Notes under the pieces: model-generated
Seen by the model: only the letters and a program-made list of their open reading frames with translations
What the model was told of the DNA's origin: nothing
The model's database searches: none
Translations under genes and position numbers: made by a program
From: Pandoraea sp.
Lineage (GTDB): Bacteria; Pseudomonadota; Gammaproteobacteria; Burkholderiales; Burkholderiaceae
Assembly: GCF_004297875.1 (NCBI RefSeq)
Contig: NZ_SCSK01000001.1
Span: 62,001-126,000, forward strand
Direction: 5' to 3'
DNA: 64,000 nucleotides
Shown: in pieces, positions 15,805 to 26,178 of the stretch
Position numbering within the stretch: the first letter of the stretch is position 1
Layout of the letters: every line of letters begins with the position of its first letter

Positions 15805-16715
15805 GCAGCAAGTTCCTGAAAGAGCACGCTGACTCACTAGCCAAGTTCGCAAGCGAGACAGCCGAGCGTGCCCAAGCAGATCCGGAAGACTTCTTCCTGC
15901 AACTGGCCGCGAAAAATCAGAGCGACGCGGCTCATAGCGTTGCGCACCAGCTAATGCTCGAAGAGGCCGAGGAGGCCGGTGAGCTGGTTGACTTACGCCT
16001 CATCGGCCCTCGTGCGAACGGCAGCATTGCTCTCGACTGGTTTATTTCAGCCATGGAGCCATTGTCGAAAGCATGGAAGCTTGCTGCACACCGACTGCGT
16101 TACGGAAACGATGCTGCACGCGGCGTTGCGGACGATATCGTAAGCGCGCTCAACCTTAAGCTGGCTGGCTTGGGTCACGGCTCTACCCGGATCTTCGTGA
16201 CGGGGAGCGCGTTACCCGATTTAACGGGTGAGAGCTTGTTGCAAGCGACGCTGACGCAGATGTTTCGTCTGCTGAACGCGAGGCAGGATGATTTCTACGA
16301 TGCAGTTGACGCGGTCGGCGGTCGTTCGGCGCACCAGCTCAGTGAGTTCATGAAGGCATTGGACGGAGCTGGGCTGGCGGCGCAATTTACCTGGCAATCT
16401 CCGCGTGGACGGCAGTTCTGGGAGGGAAGGCCTGACGAGATTACTCGCATCAGAACGCTACTTGATACCATCCGTGAGCCGGAGCGGTACGAGGAACTCA
16501 TTGACGGCAGAGTGGCTGGAATCACCGACACTGGCCGGCTGGATCTGCGGACTGATGACGGGAAGGTCTCGATCCGATTCCCATTGAAGCTGACTGATCA
16601 GGTCCAACGCCTGACGATTACTTCTCCGGCGCGGATCAAGGTTCTGACGGCCAAGTATTGGGACTCAGTTGAGAAGAGGGACATTTACAAGCGCCAGCTG
16701 ATCTCCGTCGAGTGA
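15801..16715 (+). CDS. Unrecognised partner of the DUF6932-like protein
   Basis: 304 residues; ATG 15801 overlaps the stop of the upstream gene. The N-terminal about 90 residues are helical and acidic (LKEHADSLAKFASETAERAQ, EEAEEAGELVDLRL). The middle (about 90-200) is alpha/beta with ALDWFISAMEPLSKAWKLAA and STRIFVTGSALPDLTGESLL. The C-terminus (about 215-300) is beta-rich (GRVAGITDTGRLDLRTDDGK, then RFPLKLTDQVQRLTI) and ends in a lysine-rich segment. No transmembrane region, no known motif. Strict coupling to a nucleotidyltransferase-like protein suggests a regulatory or substrate-delivering partner. Confidence 0.6.
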   Translation: MSSKFLKEHADSLAKFASETAERAQADPEDFFLQLAAKNQSDAAHSVAHQLMLEEAEEAGELVDLRLIGPRANGSIALDWFISAMEPLSKAWKLAAHRLRYGNDAARGVADDIVSALNLKLAGLGHGSTRIFVTGSALPDLTGESLLQATLTQMFRLLNARQDDFYDAVDAVGGRSAHQLSEFMKALDGAGLAAQFTWQSPRGRQFWEGRPDEITRIRTLLDTIREPERYEELIDGRVAGITDTGRLDLRTDDGKVSIRFPLKLTDQVQRLTITSPARIKVLTAKYWDSVEKRDIYKRQLISVE

Positions 16716-16801
16716 TCCGCGCGCATGCGCGGTGCTCGTTGTTGTCCCCTATGAATTGAGCCGGTTTCCGATTGCGTTGCAATATTTGCTACAATTCGGA
16801 C

Positions 16802-16875
16802 GGAAATGGTTCTTTTATGTGGTAAGGTACGCCACCAAGAACACCAAGGGCTTGCATCCATGCAAGCCCTTTTTG
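16802..16875 (+). ncRNA. Candidate small RNA with own promoter and terminator
   Basis: An extended -10 (TGCTACAAT, hexamer 16790-16795) predicts a start near 16802. The roughly 74-nt transcript would fold into a first hairpin, GTTCTT (16809-16814) with AAGAAC (16837-16842) enclosing GTGG (16819-16822) with CCAC (16832-16835), followed by a strong terminator hairpin and T tract. It contains no convincing ORF. It could instead be a leader or attenuator for queC, 135 bp downstream. No known RNA family recognised. Confidence 0.45.
16846..16875 (+). terminator. Strong Rho-independent terminator
   Basis: 12-bp perfect stem AAGGGCTTGCAT / ATGCAAGCCCTT with a two-base nominal loop, ending in a T5 tract (16870-16874). 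It separates the island from queC and forms the 3' end of the candidate small RNA. The rest of the 16716-17009 interval shows no gene. Confidence 0.85.
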
Positions 16876-17009
16876 CGTTTTGCGACGATTTTGCCCGCCT
16901 CATGCGCGGTCCGGCAAAATGGTCGCCGCCAGAGCCCGCCGCTGTCCCGCATGTGTGATGGATTCGGCGTGGGGATCCCCGCAGCAGGGGAATTTGCGTA
17001 CATGCGATC

Positions 17010-17723
17010 ATGACGATATCTGAAGATGCCGCACTGGTCTTGTTCTCCGGCGGACAAGACTCGACCACTTGCCTGGCCTGGGCGCTGGCGCGCTATGCTC
17101 GCGTGGAAACGCTCGGTTTCGATTACGGCCAGCGCCATCGGGTCGAGCTGGATTGCCGCACCGACGTGCTGGCACGGTTGCGTGCCGAATTCCCGGCGTG
17201 GACCCCGCGGCTGGGCGAGGATCACATGATCGACCTGTCGGTGCTCGGTCAGATCAGCGACACCGCATTGACGCGCGAAGTCTCGATTGCAATGAGCGCG
17301 GATCATTTGCCCAACACCTTCGTGCCGGGCCGCAACCTGCTGTTCATGACGATCGGCGCCACCATTGCCTACCGTCGCGGCTTGCGCGTGCTGGTCGGCG
17401 GCATGTGCGAGACCGACTTCTCCGGTTATCCGGATTGCCGGGACGACACCATGAAGGCGCTCCAGGTGGCACTCAATCTTGGCATGGATCGCCGTTTCAT
17501 CGTCGAGACGCCGCTGATGTGGATCGACAAGACCCAGACCTGGCGGCTTGCGCACTCGCTGGGCGGTGCGCCTTTGGTCGAGCTGGTGCGCGAAGCCACG
17601 CATACCTGTTACCTCGGCGAGCGCGGTGAGCTGCATGCCTGGGGTTACGGTTGCGGCGAATGCCCGGCGTGCGAGTTGCGTCGCCGTGGATATGAGGGCT
17701 ACATAGCCCAGGGCGGACAATGA
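17010..17723 (+). CDS. queC: 7-cyano-7-deazaguanine synthase
   Basis: 237-residue ATP-dependent enzyme that converts 7-carboxy-7-deazaguanine to preQ0 for queuosine tRNA modification. The N-type ATP pyrophosphatase loop SGGQDSTT (about residue 13), the PGRNLLF motif (about 108), and the C-terminal zinc cysteines (CYLGER ... CGECPAC) are all present. It overlaps queE by 4 bp (ATGA) and begins the queC-queE-queD set, the three core steps from GTP-derived pterin to preQ0. Confidence 0.96.
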   Translation: MTISEDAALVLFSGGQDSTTCLAWALARYARVETLGFDYGQRHRVELDCRTDVLARLRAEFPAWTPRLGEDHMIDLSVLGQISDTALTREVSIAMSADHLPNTFVPGRNLLFMTIGATIAYRRGLRVLVGGMCETDFSGYPDCRDDTMKALQVALNLGMDRRFIVETPLMWIDKTQTWRLAHSLGGAPLVELVREATHTCYLGERGELHAWGYGCGECPACELRRRGYEGYIAQGGQ

Positions 17724-18355
17724 CCTACACCGTCAAGGAAATTTTCTATACATTGCAGGGCGAGGGCGCCAACGCCGGCCGGCCGGCCGTATTTTGCCGC
17801 TTCGCGGGTTGCAACCTCTGGACTGGCCGCGAGCAGGACCGCGCCGACGCGGTGTGCCGCTTTTGCGATACAGATTTTGTCGGCACTGACGGCGAGAACG
17901 GCGGAAAATATGCGACGCCGGAAGCCCTGGCCGAACGCATCGCGTCGCTCTGGCCAGCCGGCGACAGCGAGCACCGCTTCGTCGTGTGCACCGGTGGAGA
18001 ACCTTTGCTGCAGCTCGATGAGCCATTGATCGATGCGCTGCACCGCTCGCGCTTCCGCATCGCGATCGAGACCAACGGCACCCAGCCTGTGCCACCCGGC
18101 ATCGATTGGGTTTGCGTCAGTCCGAAAGCGGATGCGCCGCTGGTCGTGACTCGGGGGCACGAGCTGAAAGTGGTGGTGCCGCAGGCGCGTCAGTCGCTGG
18201 CCGGGTACGAGGCATTGGACTTCGAGCACTTTTATTTGCAGCCGATGGACGGCCCGCTGCGCGAGGCCAATACGCGTTGGGCTATCGATTATTGCAAGCA
18301 GCATCCGCGCTGGCGGCTGTCGATGCAAACGCACAAGTATCTGAATATTCCCTAG
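17720..18355 (+). CDS. queE: 7-carboxy-7-deazaguanine synthase (radical SAM)
   Basis: 211-residue radical SAM enzyme forming 7-carboxy-7-deazaguanine from 6-carboxytetrahydropterin. It starts with [20 protein letters not shown], the family signature. The cluster cysteines lie in FAGCNLW and, after an insertion, in [10 protein letters not shown], so the cluster motif is C-x14-C-x2-C, as in proteobacterial QueE with an extended loop. TGGEPLLQ and ETNGTQ bind SAM. It starts within the queC stop. Confidence 0.94.
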   Translation: MTYTVKEIFYTLQGEGANAGRPAVFCRFAGCNLWTGREQDRADAVCRFCDTDFVGTDGENGGKYATPEALAERIASLWPAGDSEHRFVVCTGGEPLLQLDEPLIDALHRSRFRIAIETNGTQPVPPGIDWVCVSPKADAPLVVTRGHELKVVVPQARQSLAGYEALDFEHFYLQPMDGPLREANTRWAIDYCKQHPRWRLSMQTHKYLNIP

Positions 18356-18442
18356 GGGGCGCCAGGCCCGGCCAGCGCGGCGTGTGTCGATTGAGTGCAA
18401 CGCCGGCTACGGGGCCGCCTCCTCATTGAAGAGCGATTTTGC

Positions 18443-18886
18443 GTGATTACCATTACCCGAAAACTTGAGTTCGACGCAGGTCACCGCATTCCCGATCATC
18501 GGAGCCAGTGCCGTAACCTGCACGGACATCGTTACGTTCTGGAAATTACCCTGTGCGGCGAGATCATGCAGCACGAGGGCGCCTCCGACAACGGCATGGT
18601 GATGGACTTCGCCGACGTCAAGACGCTCGCTCGCGAGCACCTGATCGACGTGTGGGATCACGCCTTCCTGGTCTACGAGAACGATGCTGCCGTCAGGGGG
18701 TTTCTCGACAGCCTGCCGGATCACAAGACGGTCGTGCTGGACCGGGTGCCGACGGTAGAGAACCTCGCGGCCGTCGCTTTCGACGTTTTGGCAGCGGTGT
18801 TCGACGCTCATTACGGCGTCAATCTGCGTCTGACGCGGGTGCGTCTGTACGAAACGCCCAACTGCTGGGCCGAGGTCTGCCGCTAG
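18443..18886 (+). CDS. queD: 6-carboxytetrahydropterin synthase
   Basis: 147 residues from GTG 18443, reading VITITRKLEFDAGHRIPDH. It converts dihydroneopterin triphosphate to 6-carboxytetrahydropterin. Zinc ligands are the histidine in FDAGHR and the pair in NLHGHRY, with catalytic CRNLHGH about residues 25-31; the MVMDFADVK and PTVENLA motifs follow. A GTG at 18395 would add 16 residues without family similarity. It lies 87 bp after queE on the same strand. Confidence 0.93.
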   Translation: MITITRKLEFDAGHRIPDHRSQCRNLHGHRYVLEITLCGEIMQHEGASDNGMVMDFADVKTLAREHLIDVWDHAFLVYENDAAVRGFLDSLPDHKTVVLDRVPTVENLAAVAFDVLAAVFDAHYGVNLRLTRVRLYETPNCWAEVCR

Positions 18887-19001
18887 CCGATAACCCGCAG
18901 CGCAGGTTCGGGCCGATCGGGCTATGATGATCGGTGCAACGAGCGAGGTGTCAGGATTCCGCTTGCATGCCGACTAAGCGTCAGGCGTTCAACCAGGTGC
19001 A

Positions 19002-19757
19002 ATGAAGCTGCGGGGGTATTTCATGAAAGCATGGCAAAACATGAGGCGGATCGCGTCGATGGCGCTCGTCTGCGGTGCTGCGATCGCAGCGCTCTCATCG
19101 TCGGCGGACGCCGCCCAGGCGCCGCCGCCGGCAAAAAAATTGACCGAGCAGGCCATACGCAATTACCAGGCAGGACATCGAAAACAGGCGTTGGCGCAGT
19201 TTCGCCAGGCCGCTGGCCAGGGAAACCGCCTGGCTGAATTCGATTACGCGATGATGCTGCTCAATGGCGAGGGCGCAGCGAAGGCGGCGCCGCAAGAGGG
19301 CGCGCAATGGCTGCACAAGGCCGCTCTGGCTGGCATGAGTCAGGCCCAATTTCTTTACGGAAAGATGTTCGACGATGGGTATGTGGTGAACAAATCCATC
19401 AAGGACGCCAATTTTTGGTACGGCAAGGCCGCCGAACAGGGGCACATCGAGGCTGAAGCGGCGATGGCCAACGAATACTTCATTGGGCGCGGCGTCCCGC
19501 TGGATTACCACAAAGCCTTCGATCTCTATCTCAAAGCGGCCAGAGGGGGCGACCTGCCGTCGCAATACATCGTCGCGAGTTACTACGAGCACGGCTACGG
19601 TGTCATGACGCCCGACATCGATCAAGCGCGCGTGTGGTATGCGCGCGCGGCAGCGCAGGGCGACATCGCTGCGTTGGGCAAATTGCGAGCCCTGACAGCA
19701 CGACGCGCGGCCGAGACTGCTCAACAGGCGGCGCCGGCAGGCAGTCCGGCCCACTGA
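19002..19757 (+). CDS. Secreted SEL1/TPR-like repeat protein
   Basis: 251 residues with an N-terminal signal peptide (ALVCGAAIAALSSSADA, probable cleavage near residue 37). About four SEL1-like repeats follow: AMMLLNGEGAAKAAPQEGAQ, YGKMFDDGYVVNKSIKDAN, ANEYFIGRGVPLDYHKAFD and ASYYEHGYGVMTPDIDQA. SEL1 proteins are scaffolds for protein contacts; the partner is unknown. Start ATG 19002 has AGGTG just upstream; ATG 19023 after a GGGGG tract is equally possible. It is transcribed toward rodA and shares a bidirectional terminator with it. Confidence 0.85.
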   Translation: MKLRGYFMKAWQNMRRIASMALVCGAAIAALSSSADAAQAPPPAKKLTEQAIRNYQAGHRKQALAQFRQAAGQGNRLAEFDYAMMLLNGEGAAKAAPQEGAQWLHKAALAGMSQAQFLYGKMFDDGYVVNKSIKDANFWYGKAAEQGHIEAEAAMANEYFIGRGVPLDYHKAFDLYLKAARGGDLPSQYIVASYYEHGYGVMTPDIDQARVWYARAAAQGDIAALGKLRALTARRAAETAQQAAPAGSPAH

Positions 19758-19767
19758 GCCATAAAGG

Positions 19768-19801
19768 GAGGCCGCCTGCCCGCGCTCGGGCAGGCGGCCT
19801 C
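19768..19801. terminator. Bidirectional terminator between the SEL1 gene and rodA
   Basis: 15-bp perfect inverted repeat (19768-19782 with 19787-19801) with a 4-base loop between convergent genes; its right end touches the rodA stop codon. T tracts are weak on both sides, so termination strength is uncertain. Confidence 0.6.
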
Positions 19802-20952
19802 TAACTCTGCATCAGGCGTTTTTCGCGCGCGACGCTCATCAGAATGCCGACGCCCACGCCGAGCGTGACCAGCGCCGTGCCGCCGTAACTCATGAATGGC
19901 AATGGCACGCCGACCACGGGCAGGATGCCGCTGACCATGCCCATGTTGACGAACGAATAAGTAAAGAAAATCATGCTGATCGCCCCGGCCAGCAATCGCC
20001 CGAACTGCGTGGCTCCGCTGGCGGCGATCATCAGGCCGCGCACCACCAGCGCAAAATAGAGCAGCAACAGCACGCTCTCACCGATCAGGCCGAATTCCTC
20101 GGCGAAGACCGCGAAAATGAAGTCGGTGTGTTTTTCAGGGATGAATTCGAGGTGGGCCTGGGTGCCCTTGAGCCAACCCTTGCCGGTAACGCCGCCGGAG
20201 CCGATGGCGATGACTGCCTGAATGGTGTGGAACCCTTTGCCCAGCGGATCCGACGTCGGATCCAGGAATGTGCAGATCCGATGTTTCTGATAATCATGCA
20301 GCCCGACCCAACTGACGTTGGGCTGACAGATGCGACTCTCGAAGGCCAGCAGCGACCCGATGGCGATGACGGCGGCGAGAAAGACCGGCAAGATCAGTTT
20401 CCAGCTCAGTCCGGCCAGATAAATCACGTAGAGTCCGGCGGCAGCGACCAGCAGCGCCGTACCGAGGTCGGGCTGTTTGGCAATCAGTCCCACCGGGATC
20501 AGCAACAAAACCACCGCCACAACATAGTCGTACCAGCGCACGCCGCCTTCACGCTTCTGAAAATACCAGGCCAGCAGCAGCGGCATGGCGATTTTCATGA
20601 TCTCGGACGGTTGGATCACCACGCCCACATTGATCCAGCGTCGCGCCCCGTTCTTGGTGACGCCGATCACGAATACCGCGATCAGCAGGGCGATGCCGAA
20701 CGCGTAAAGGGGCACGGCGATGCGCATCAGTTTCTGGGTCGGCAGCGATGCCAGCAGCCACATCAGCACGAACGCCAGCCCGATATTGCGCAATTGGCTG
20801 GTGACCCGGCTCGGCACGTCGATGCTGGCGCTGTAGAGTGCGACCAGTCCGATCGCCAGCAGCAACAACATGATTACCACCAGGGGCAAATCGAATGCGG
20901 CGAATGCCCGCTTTACCCGGTCCGTGATGGACGGCTTGTCGAGCGTCATCAT
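19801..20952 (-). CDS. rodA: Rod-shape glycosyltransferase RodA
   Basis: 383-residue SEDS-family peptidoglycan polymerase with about ten membrane segments. It polymerises glycan strands for cell elongation with PBP2. Family landmarks include KNGARRWINVGVVIQPSEIMK, KQPDLGTALL and MGMVSGILPVVGVPLPFMSYGG (split here by position only). It starts at the ATGATG 20952/20949, overlapping the mrdA stop (ATGA). Last gene of the mreB-mreC-mreD-mrdA-rodA unit. Confidence 0.95.
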   Translation of the reverse strand: MMTLDKPSITDRVKRAFAAFDLPLVVIMLLLLAIGLVALYSASIDVPSRVTSQLRNIGLAFVLMWLLASLPTQKLMRIAVPLYAFGIALLIAVFVIGVTKNGARRWINVGVVIQPSEIMKIAMPLLLAWYFQKREGGVRWYDYVVAVVLLLIPVGLIAKQPDLGTALLVAAAGLYVIYLAGLSWKLILPVFLAAVIAIGSLLAFESRICQPNVSWVGLHDYQKHRICTFLDPTSDPLGKGFHTIQAVIAIGSGGVTGKGWLKGTQAHLEFIPEKHTDFIFAVFAEEFGLIGESVLLLLYFALVVRGLMIAASGATQFGRLLAGAISMIFFTYSFVNMGMVSGILPVVGVPLPFMSYGGTALVTLGVGVGILMSVAREKRLMQS

Positions 20953-23090
20953 TGGCTTTCTCCGTGGGAGCGAAGCGCGGCGCGTCGGCGCGCCTCGTCC
21001 CTGAACAGCGGCAAGGGAGCCTTGGCGGCATGCGGCGGGCCTGACGTGCGCGATACGGTCGCGCCTGGCGACTGCGCCGAGCGGGCGTCCGCCGCCGAGG
21101 CCGGCGCCACGACGCCACTGGCGGCGCCGGGCGCACTGGCAGCGCCGGGGATGCCCGCCGCCTGGTTGGCGGCGGCTTGCGCGGCGCGCTCCTTGGGCTC
21201 GTCGATCAAATAATAGTCCAGTACCTTGCGGGCGATGGGCGCCGCGACCGAAGCGCCCCACCCGGCGTTTTCGACCAACAACGCCAGCGCGATCTTCGGG
21301 TGGTCTACCGGAGCGAACGCTTCAAAAACGGCATGATCCCGCTTGAATTCCGGCACGAGGTTATGGTTGTAGACCTCGCCCTTGGTCAGCGAAAAGACCT
21401 GTGCAGTACCGGTTTTGCCGGCGACCGTATAGGGGACGCCAATGAATTGGCGGTAGGCCGTGCCTTCGGGATTGCTCGTCACGCCTTCCATCGCATGTTT
21501 GACGAAGTCGATGTACTTCTGCTTGACCGGGATCCGGAAGCTGGCATGCGGCACGGTCAGCTGAATCTGATGCGTGATCGGATCCTGAACGGCCTGTACC
21601 AGATGCGGTTTCATCACCACGCCGTTATTGGCCAGCGTGGCGACCGCGTGCGCGGTCTGCAGGATCGTAAACGAGTTATAGCCCTGGCCGATGCCAAGAC
21701 TCACCGTCTCGCCCTCGTACCAACGCTGTTGCGCCGGTGTCTTGTATGCCATGCGCTTCCAGGCCTTGGAGGGCAACACGCCGCGCGCCTCGCCGGCGAT
21801 GTCGATACCGGTGAGCTGTCCGAAGCCCCAGGGCACCATGAAATCGTGAATGGCATCGACGCCGAGATCGTGCGCGAGCATGTAGTAATAGGTGTCGTTC
21901 GATACCACGATGGAGCGGTACATATTGACTTGTCCCTGTCCGCTGCGCACGTCGTTGCGGAAGACGTGGTTGCCGAGCTTGTAAAAACCAGGATCGTGGA
22001 AACTCCAGTCCTCGGTGCGCTTGCCCAGGGTCAGTCCGGCCAGCGCCATGAACGGCTTGTAGGTCGAGCCGATCGGATAAGTGCCGCGCAAGGGGCGATC
22101 GAGCAGTGGCTTGTCGGGCGAGTTGTTGAGCGCATCCCAGTTTTGCTGGTCGATGCCCTCGACGAACAGGTTGGGGTTGAAACTGGGCTCCGATACGAAA
22201 GCCAGCACATCGCCGGTCGACGGCTCGATTGCCACCAGTGCGCCACGCTGTCCGGCAAAAGCCTTCTCGGCGACCTCCTGCAGCTTGATGTCGATCGACA
22301 GGATCAGGTTGTCGCCCGGCGTCGCCGGCGTGCGGGAGATGACGCGCACGGGCCGGCCGCCCGCGGTCACCTCGACCTCCTCGAAACCGGTGACGCCATG
22401 CAGCTGGGTTTCATAACTCTGCTCGACACCGGTCTTGCCGATGTAATCGGTGCCGCGATAGTTGTTGATATCGCGCCGAATGTCGTAGTGGGCGGGATCG
22501 GCGTCGTTTTCCTCGCTCATTTTCTGGAGGTGCTCGCGATCGCGCTGCGAAATGCGGCCGACATAGCCGATCACGTGTGCGGCCGTCTCGCCGAGCGGAT
22601 ATTGCCGGAACAGGCGGGCATGCACCTCGACACCCGGAAAACGATAACGCTGAGCAACAAACTGCGCGACTTCGTCATCGCTCAGCCGAGTGCGGATCGG
22701 CAAGCTCTCGAAACTTTTGCCGTCCTCGAGAAGCCGCTTGAAGCGCGAGCGGTCGCGCGGCGTAATACGTACCACCGTGGCCAGTTGGTCGATCAGCTTT
22801 GGCAGTGGTTCGTCGATCTTCGACGGCGTGATCTCCAGCGTATAGGCGGAGTAATTGTCGGCCAGCACCACGCCGTTGCGGTCCATGATGACGCCGCGAT
22901 TGGGCACGATCGGCGCCAGTGCGATGCGGTTTTCGTCGGCCTGCAGTGCATACAGCTTGTGCTTGAACACCTGCAAATAGACGAAGCGTCCCGCGAGCAG
23001 CCCAAAGCACAGCAGCACGAACAGCCCGGCAGCGGAAATGCGCAGGTGAAACTGTTTGAGTTGCTGCTCGAGATTTTTGAATTCGGTCAT
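20949..23090 (-). CDS. mrdA: Penicillin-binding protein 2
   Basis: 713-residue class B transpeptidase for lateral wall growth. It has one N-terminal membrane anchor (AAGLFVLLCFGLLAGRFVYL), a pedestal dimerisation domain (residues about 60-240), and the transpeptidase domain with STYKPF (active-site serine, about residue 345), SNDTYYY and KTGTAQ motifs. The C-terminal about 60 residues are a low-complexity Ala/Pro/Ser tail not found in E. coli PBP2. It forms an operon with mreD upstream and rodA downstream. Confidence 0.96.
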   Translation of the reverse strand: MTEFKNLEQQLKQFHLRISAAGLFVLLCFGLLAGRFVYLQVFKHKLYALQADENRIALAPIVPNRGVIMDRNGVVLADNYSAYTLEITPSKIDEPLPKLIDQLATVVRITPRDRSRFKRLLEDGKSFESLPIRTRLSDDEVAQFVAQRYRFPGVEVHARLFRQYPLGETAAHVIGYVGRISQRDREHLQKMSEENDADPAHYDIRRDINNYRGTDYIGKTGVEQSYETQLHGVTGFEEVEVTAGGRPVRVISRTPATPGDNLILSIDIKLQEVAEKAFAGQRGALVAIEPSTGDVLAFVSEPSFNPNLFVEGIDQQNWDALNNSPDKPLLDRPLRGTYPIGSTYKPFMALAGLTLGKRTEDWSFHDPGFYKLGNHVFRNDVRSGQGQVNMYRSIVVSNDTYYYMLAHDLGVDAIHDFMVPWGFGQLTGIDIAGEARGVLPSKAWKRMAYKTPAQQRWYEGETVSLGIGQGYNSFTILQTAHAVATLANNGVVMKPHLVQAVQDPITHQIQLTVPHASFRIPVKQKYIDFVKHAMEGVTSNPEGTAYRQFIGVPYTVAGKTGTAQVFSLTKGEVYNHNLVPEFKRDHAVFEAFAPVDHPKIALALLVENAGWGASVAAPIARKVLDYYLIDEPKERAAQAAANQAAGIPGAASAPGAASGVVAPASAADARSAQSPGATVSRTSGPPHAAKAPLPLFRDEARRRAALRSHGESQ

Positions 23091-23120
23091 GCGAAGCGGG
23101 CCGTCCCTGGCGTGGCGAAA

Positions 23121-23633
23121 TCAGATCGGCCGCGTATCGTCGCGATCGACGGCGCGCTTCTGCGGCGCCAGCAGGAGGATGCTGACGATCGGCCATAGCG
23201 CCGCTTCGACGAACGCGGCCAGCAATGGCCACCAGCCGGGAAACGGGGCGCCGGTCGCCAACCGTATCAGGAACGGCACGAGGTGGGCGAGCAACAGCAG
23301 CGGCAGCACCAGCAGCGCCTGGGTGAAGAGCGTGAACCACAGCACGCGCCGGTGAATCATGATCGCACCGTAGGACAGCAGCGTATAGGCGAGTGCGTGC
23401 TCGCCAAGCAGGCCCGCATTGTGCACGTCCATCAGCAGCCCGACGATGAAGGCGATGCCCATGCCGACTTTGCGGGGCTGGTGAATATTCCAGAAAATCA
23501 ACACCAGCGCGACGAAGTCGGGCATCACCGGAACGTCACCCCACGGCATCAGGTTGACCAGAAAGGCGGCGATCAGGCTGATGGCGATGAAGTACGGATT
23601 GACCGGCAGCAGTATGTATTGCGGGCGGGTCAT
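23121..23633 (-). CDS. mreD: Rod-shape protein MreD
   Basis: 170-residue inner-membrane protein with five to six hydrophobic segments, from ATG 23633 (MTRPQYILLPVNPYFIAIS). The VGLLMDVHNAGLLGEHALAY motif in the middle is typical of MreD. It works with MreC and the elongation complex. It begins 10 bp after mreC ends. A longer open frame extends upstream but overlaps mreC and is not family-like. Confidence 0.92.
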   Translation of the reverse strand: MTRPQYILLPVNPYFIAISLIAAFLVNLMPWGDVPVMPDFVALVLIFWNIHQPRKVGMGIAFIVGLLMDVHNAGLLGEHALAYTLLSYGAIMIHRRVLWFTLFTQALLVLPLLLLAHLVPFLIRLATGAPFPGWWPLLAAFVEAALWPIVSILLLAPQKRAVDRDDTRPI

Positions 23634-23643
23634 GGAAGACTCT

Positions 23644-24657
23644 TCATGGTGTTTTCTTTTCCGGCGTTTTCTGCGCGGGCGCGGCAGTGGCCTTGCCGTG
23701 CGCGGTCGCACCCTGGGGCTTGCCGGTCTTGCGAGCGTCGCCTTTCTTGCCGTCTTTGCCGTTCTTGTCGGTCGGCGGCGCGTTTTGATCGGTGGAGCCG
23801 GCGGCCTCGGTCGGGGGCGGAGGTGGCGGGTTGTATTGCAGCACCAGCACCTGCCGCTGGCTGTGCAGTTGCGCCACCGGTTGGCAGACGATGCGGGCGA
23901 AAGTCGTGTCGGACTGCTTGTCCACACGTGTGACGCGAGCGACCGGCACGCCGGCGGGATACACACCGCCCAGGCCGTTGGTGACTACCTGATCGCCCAC
24001 TTTCACGTCGGCGCTCAAGGGGATGAAGCGCAGATCGAGCGCGCCGCCCGGCAAGCCCCCGTAGACCACGCTGTTCACGCCGCTGCGCAACAGTTGCACG
24101 GGCACGGCCTGATCCTTGTCGGTAATCAGGGTTACTTCGGAGTACATCAAGAATACGCGTGTGACCTGTCCCAGCAGTCCCTGCTCGGTGATCACGGGGG
24201 CGCCGGCCTTGACCCCCTGTCGCGAGCCGCGGTCGATGACTACCTTCTGCGTGAACGGATCGCGCGTGTCGTACTCGATCTGGGCCGGGATGGTCGGTAC
24301 CTGCATGCGGTCGCGCAGCGCCAGCAATTGTCGCAGGTGGTCGTTCTCGGCGCTGAGCTCGGCGTTGCGCATCGCTTGCGCCGACAACTCGAGGTTACGC
24401 TCGCGCAGCAGGCGATTCTGGGCGCGCAACTGGCCTTCGCTGACCAGGAAATCGGAAGCGCCGACCAGACTGTCGCGCGGCACCAGCATCACGCGCTGTA
24501 ACGGATACAGGGCCGTGCCGATGAAATAGCGCAGATTTTCCAGCGTCTTGTAGTGCGAGTCGACCACGAGCAGGCCGACGGCCAACGCGACGAAACAGAT
24601 GAGTCGCGCCAGCGCCGACGGCCCTTGCTTGAAGAGTGGCGGCGGACTGTACTGCAT
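23644..24657 (-). CDS. mreC: Rod-shape protein MreC
   Basis: 337 residues: short cytoplasmic start, one membrane anchor (ICFVALAVGLLVVDS), a coiled coil (LRAQNRLLRERNLELSAQAM, continuing to residue 115), then the periplasmic beta domain with IDRGSRQGVKAGAPVI and GLGGVYPAGVPVARV. The last about 65 residues are a Pro/Lys/Gly-rich low-complexity tail starting at a PPPPPP run. MreC links MreB to PBP2 in the periplasm. Located between mreB and mreD. Confidence 0.94.
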   Translation of the reverse strand: MQYSPPPLFKQGPSALARLICFVALAVGLLVVDSHYKTLENLRYFIGTALYPLQRVMLVPRDSLVGASDFLVSEGQLRAQNRLLRERNLELSAQAMRNAELSAENDHLRQLLALRDRMQVPTIPAQIEYDTRDPFTQKVVIDRGSRQGVKAGAPVITEQGLLGQVTRVFLMYSEVTLITDKDQAVPVQLLRSGVNSVVYGGLPGGALDLRFIPLSADVKVGDQVVTNGLGGVYPAGVPVARVTRVDKQSDTTFARIVCQPVAQLHSQRQVLVLQYNPPPPPPTEAAGSTDQNAPPTDKNGKDGKKGDARKTGKPQGATAHGKATAAPAQKTPEKKTP

Positions 24658-24725
24658 GCAATGCCTTGAAAAACCGTCTTAAAGGGATCCGTCGGCCGCG
24701 CCGCGGAGCCGTGCTCTTGGCAAGT

Positions 24726-26178
<1,453 letters not shown>

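Noticed and set aside
16805-16837. Possible leftover 3' end of tRNA-Phe (ATGGTTC ... GCCACCA) as right attachment site of the island
   Set aside because: Only short matches to the tRNA 3' end, with no T-arm loop; the same bases are better explained as the hairpin of the candidate small RNA.
21177-23198. 673-codon open frame on the plus strand
   Set aside because: Antisense to mrdA; composition is a mirror of the real gene and no family is recognisable.
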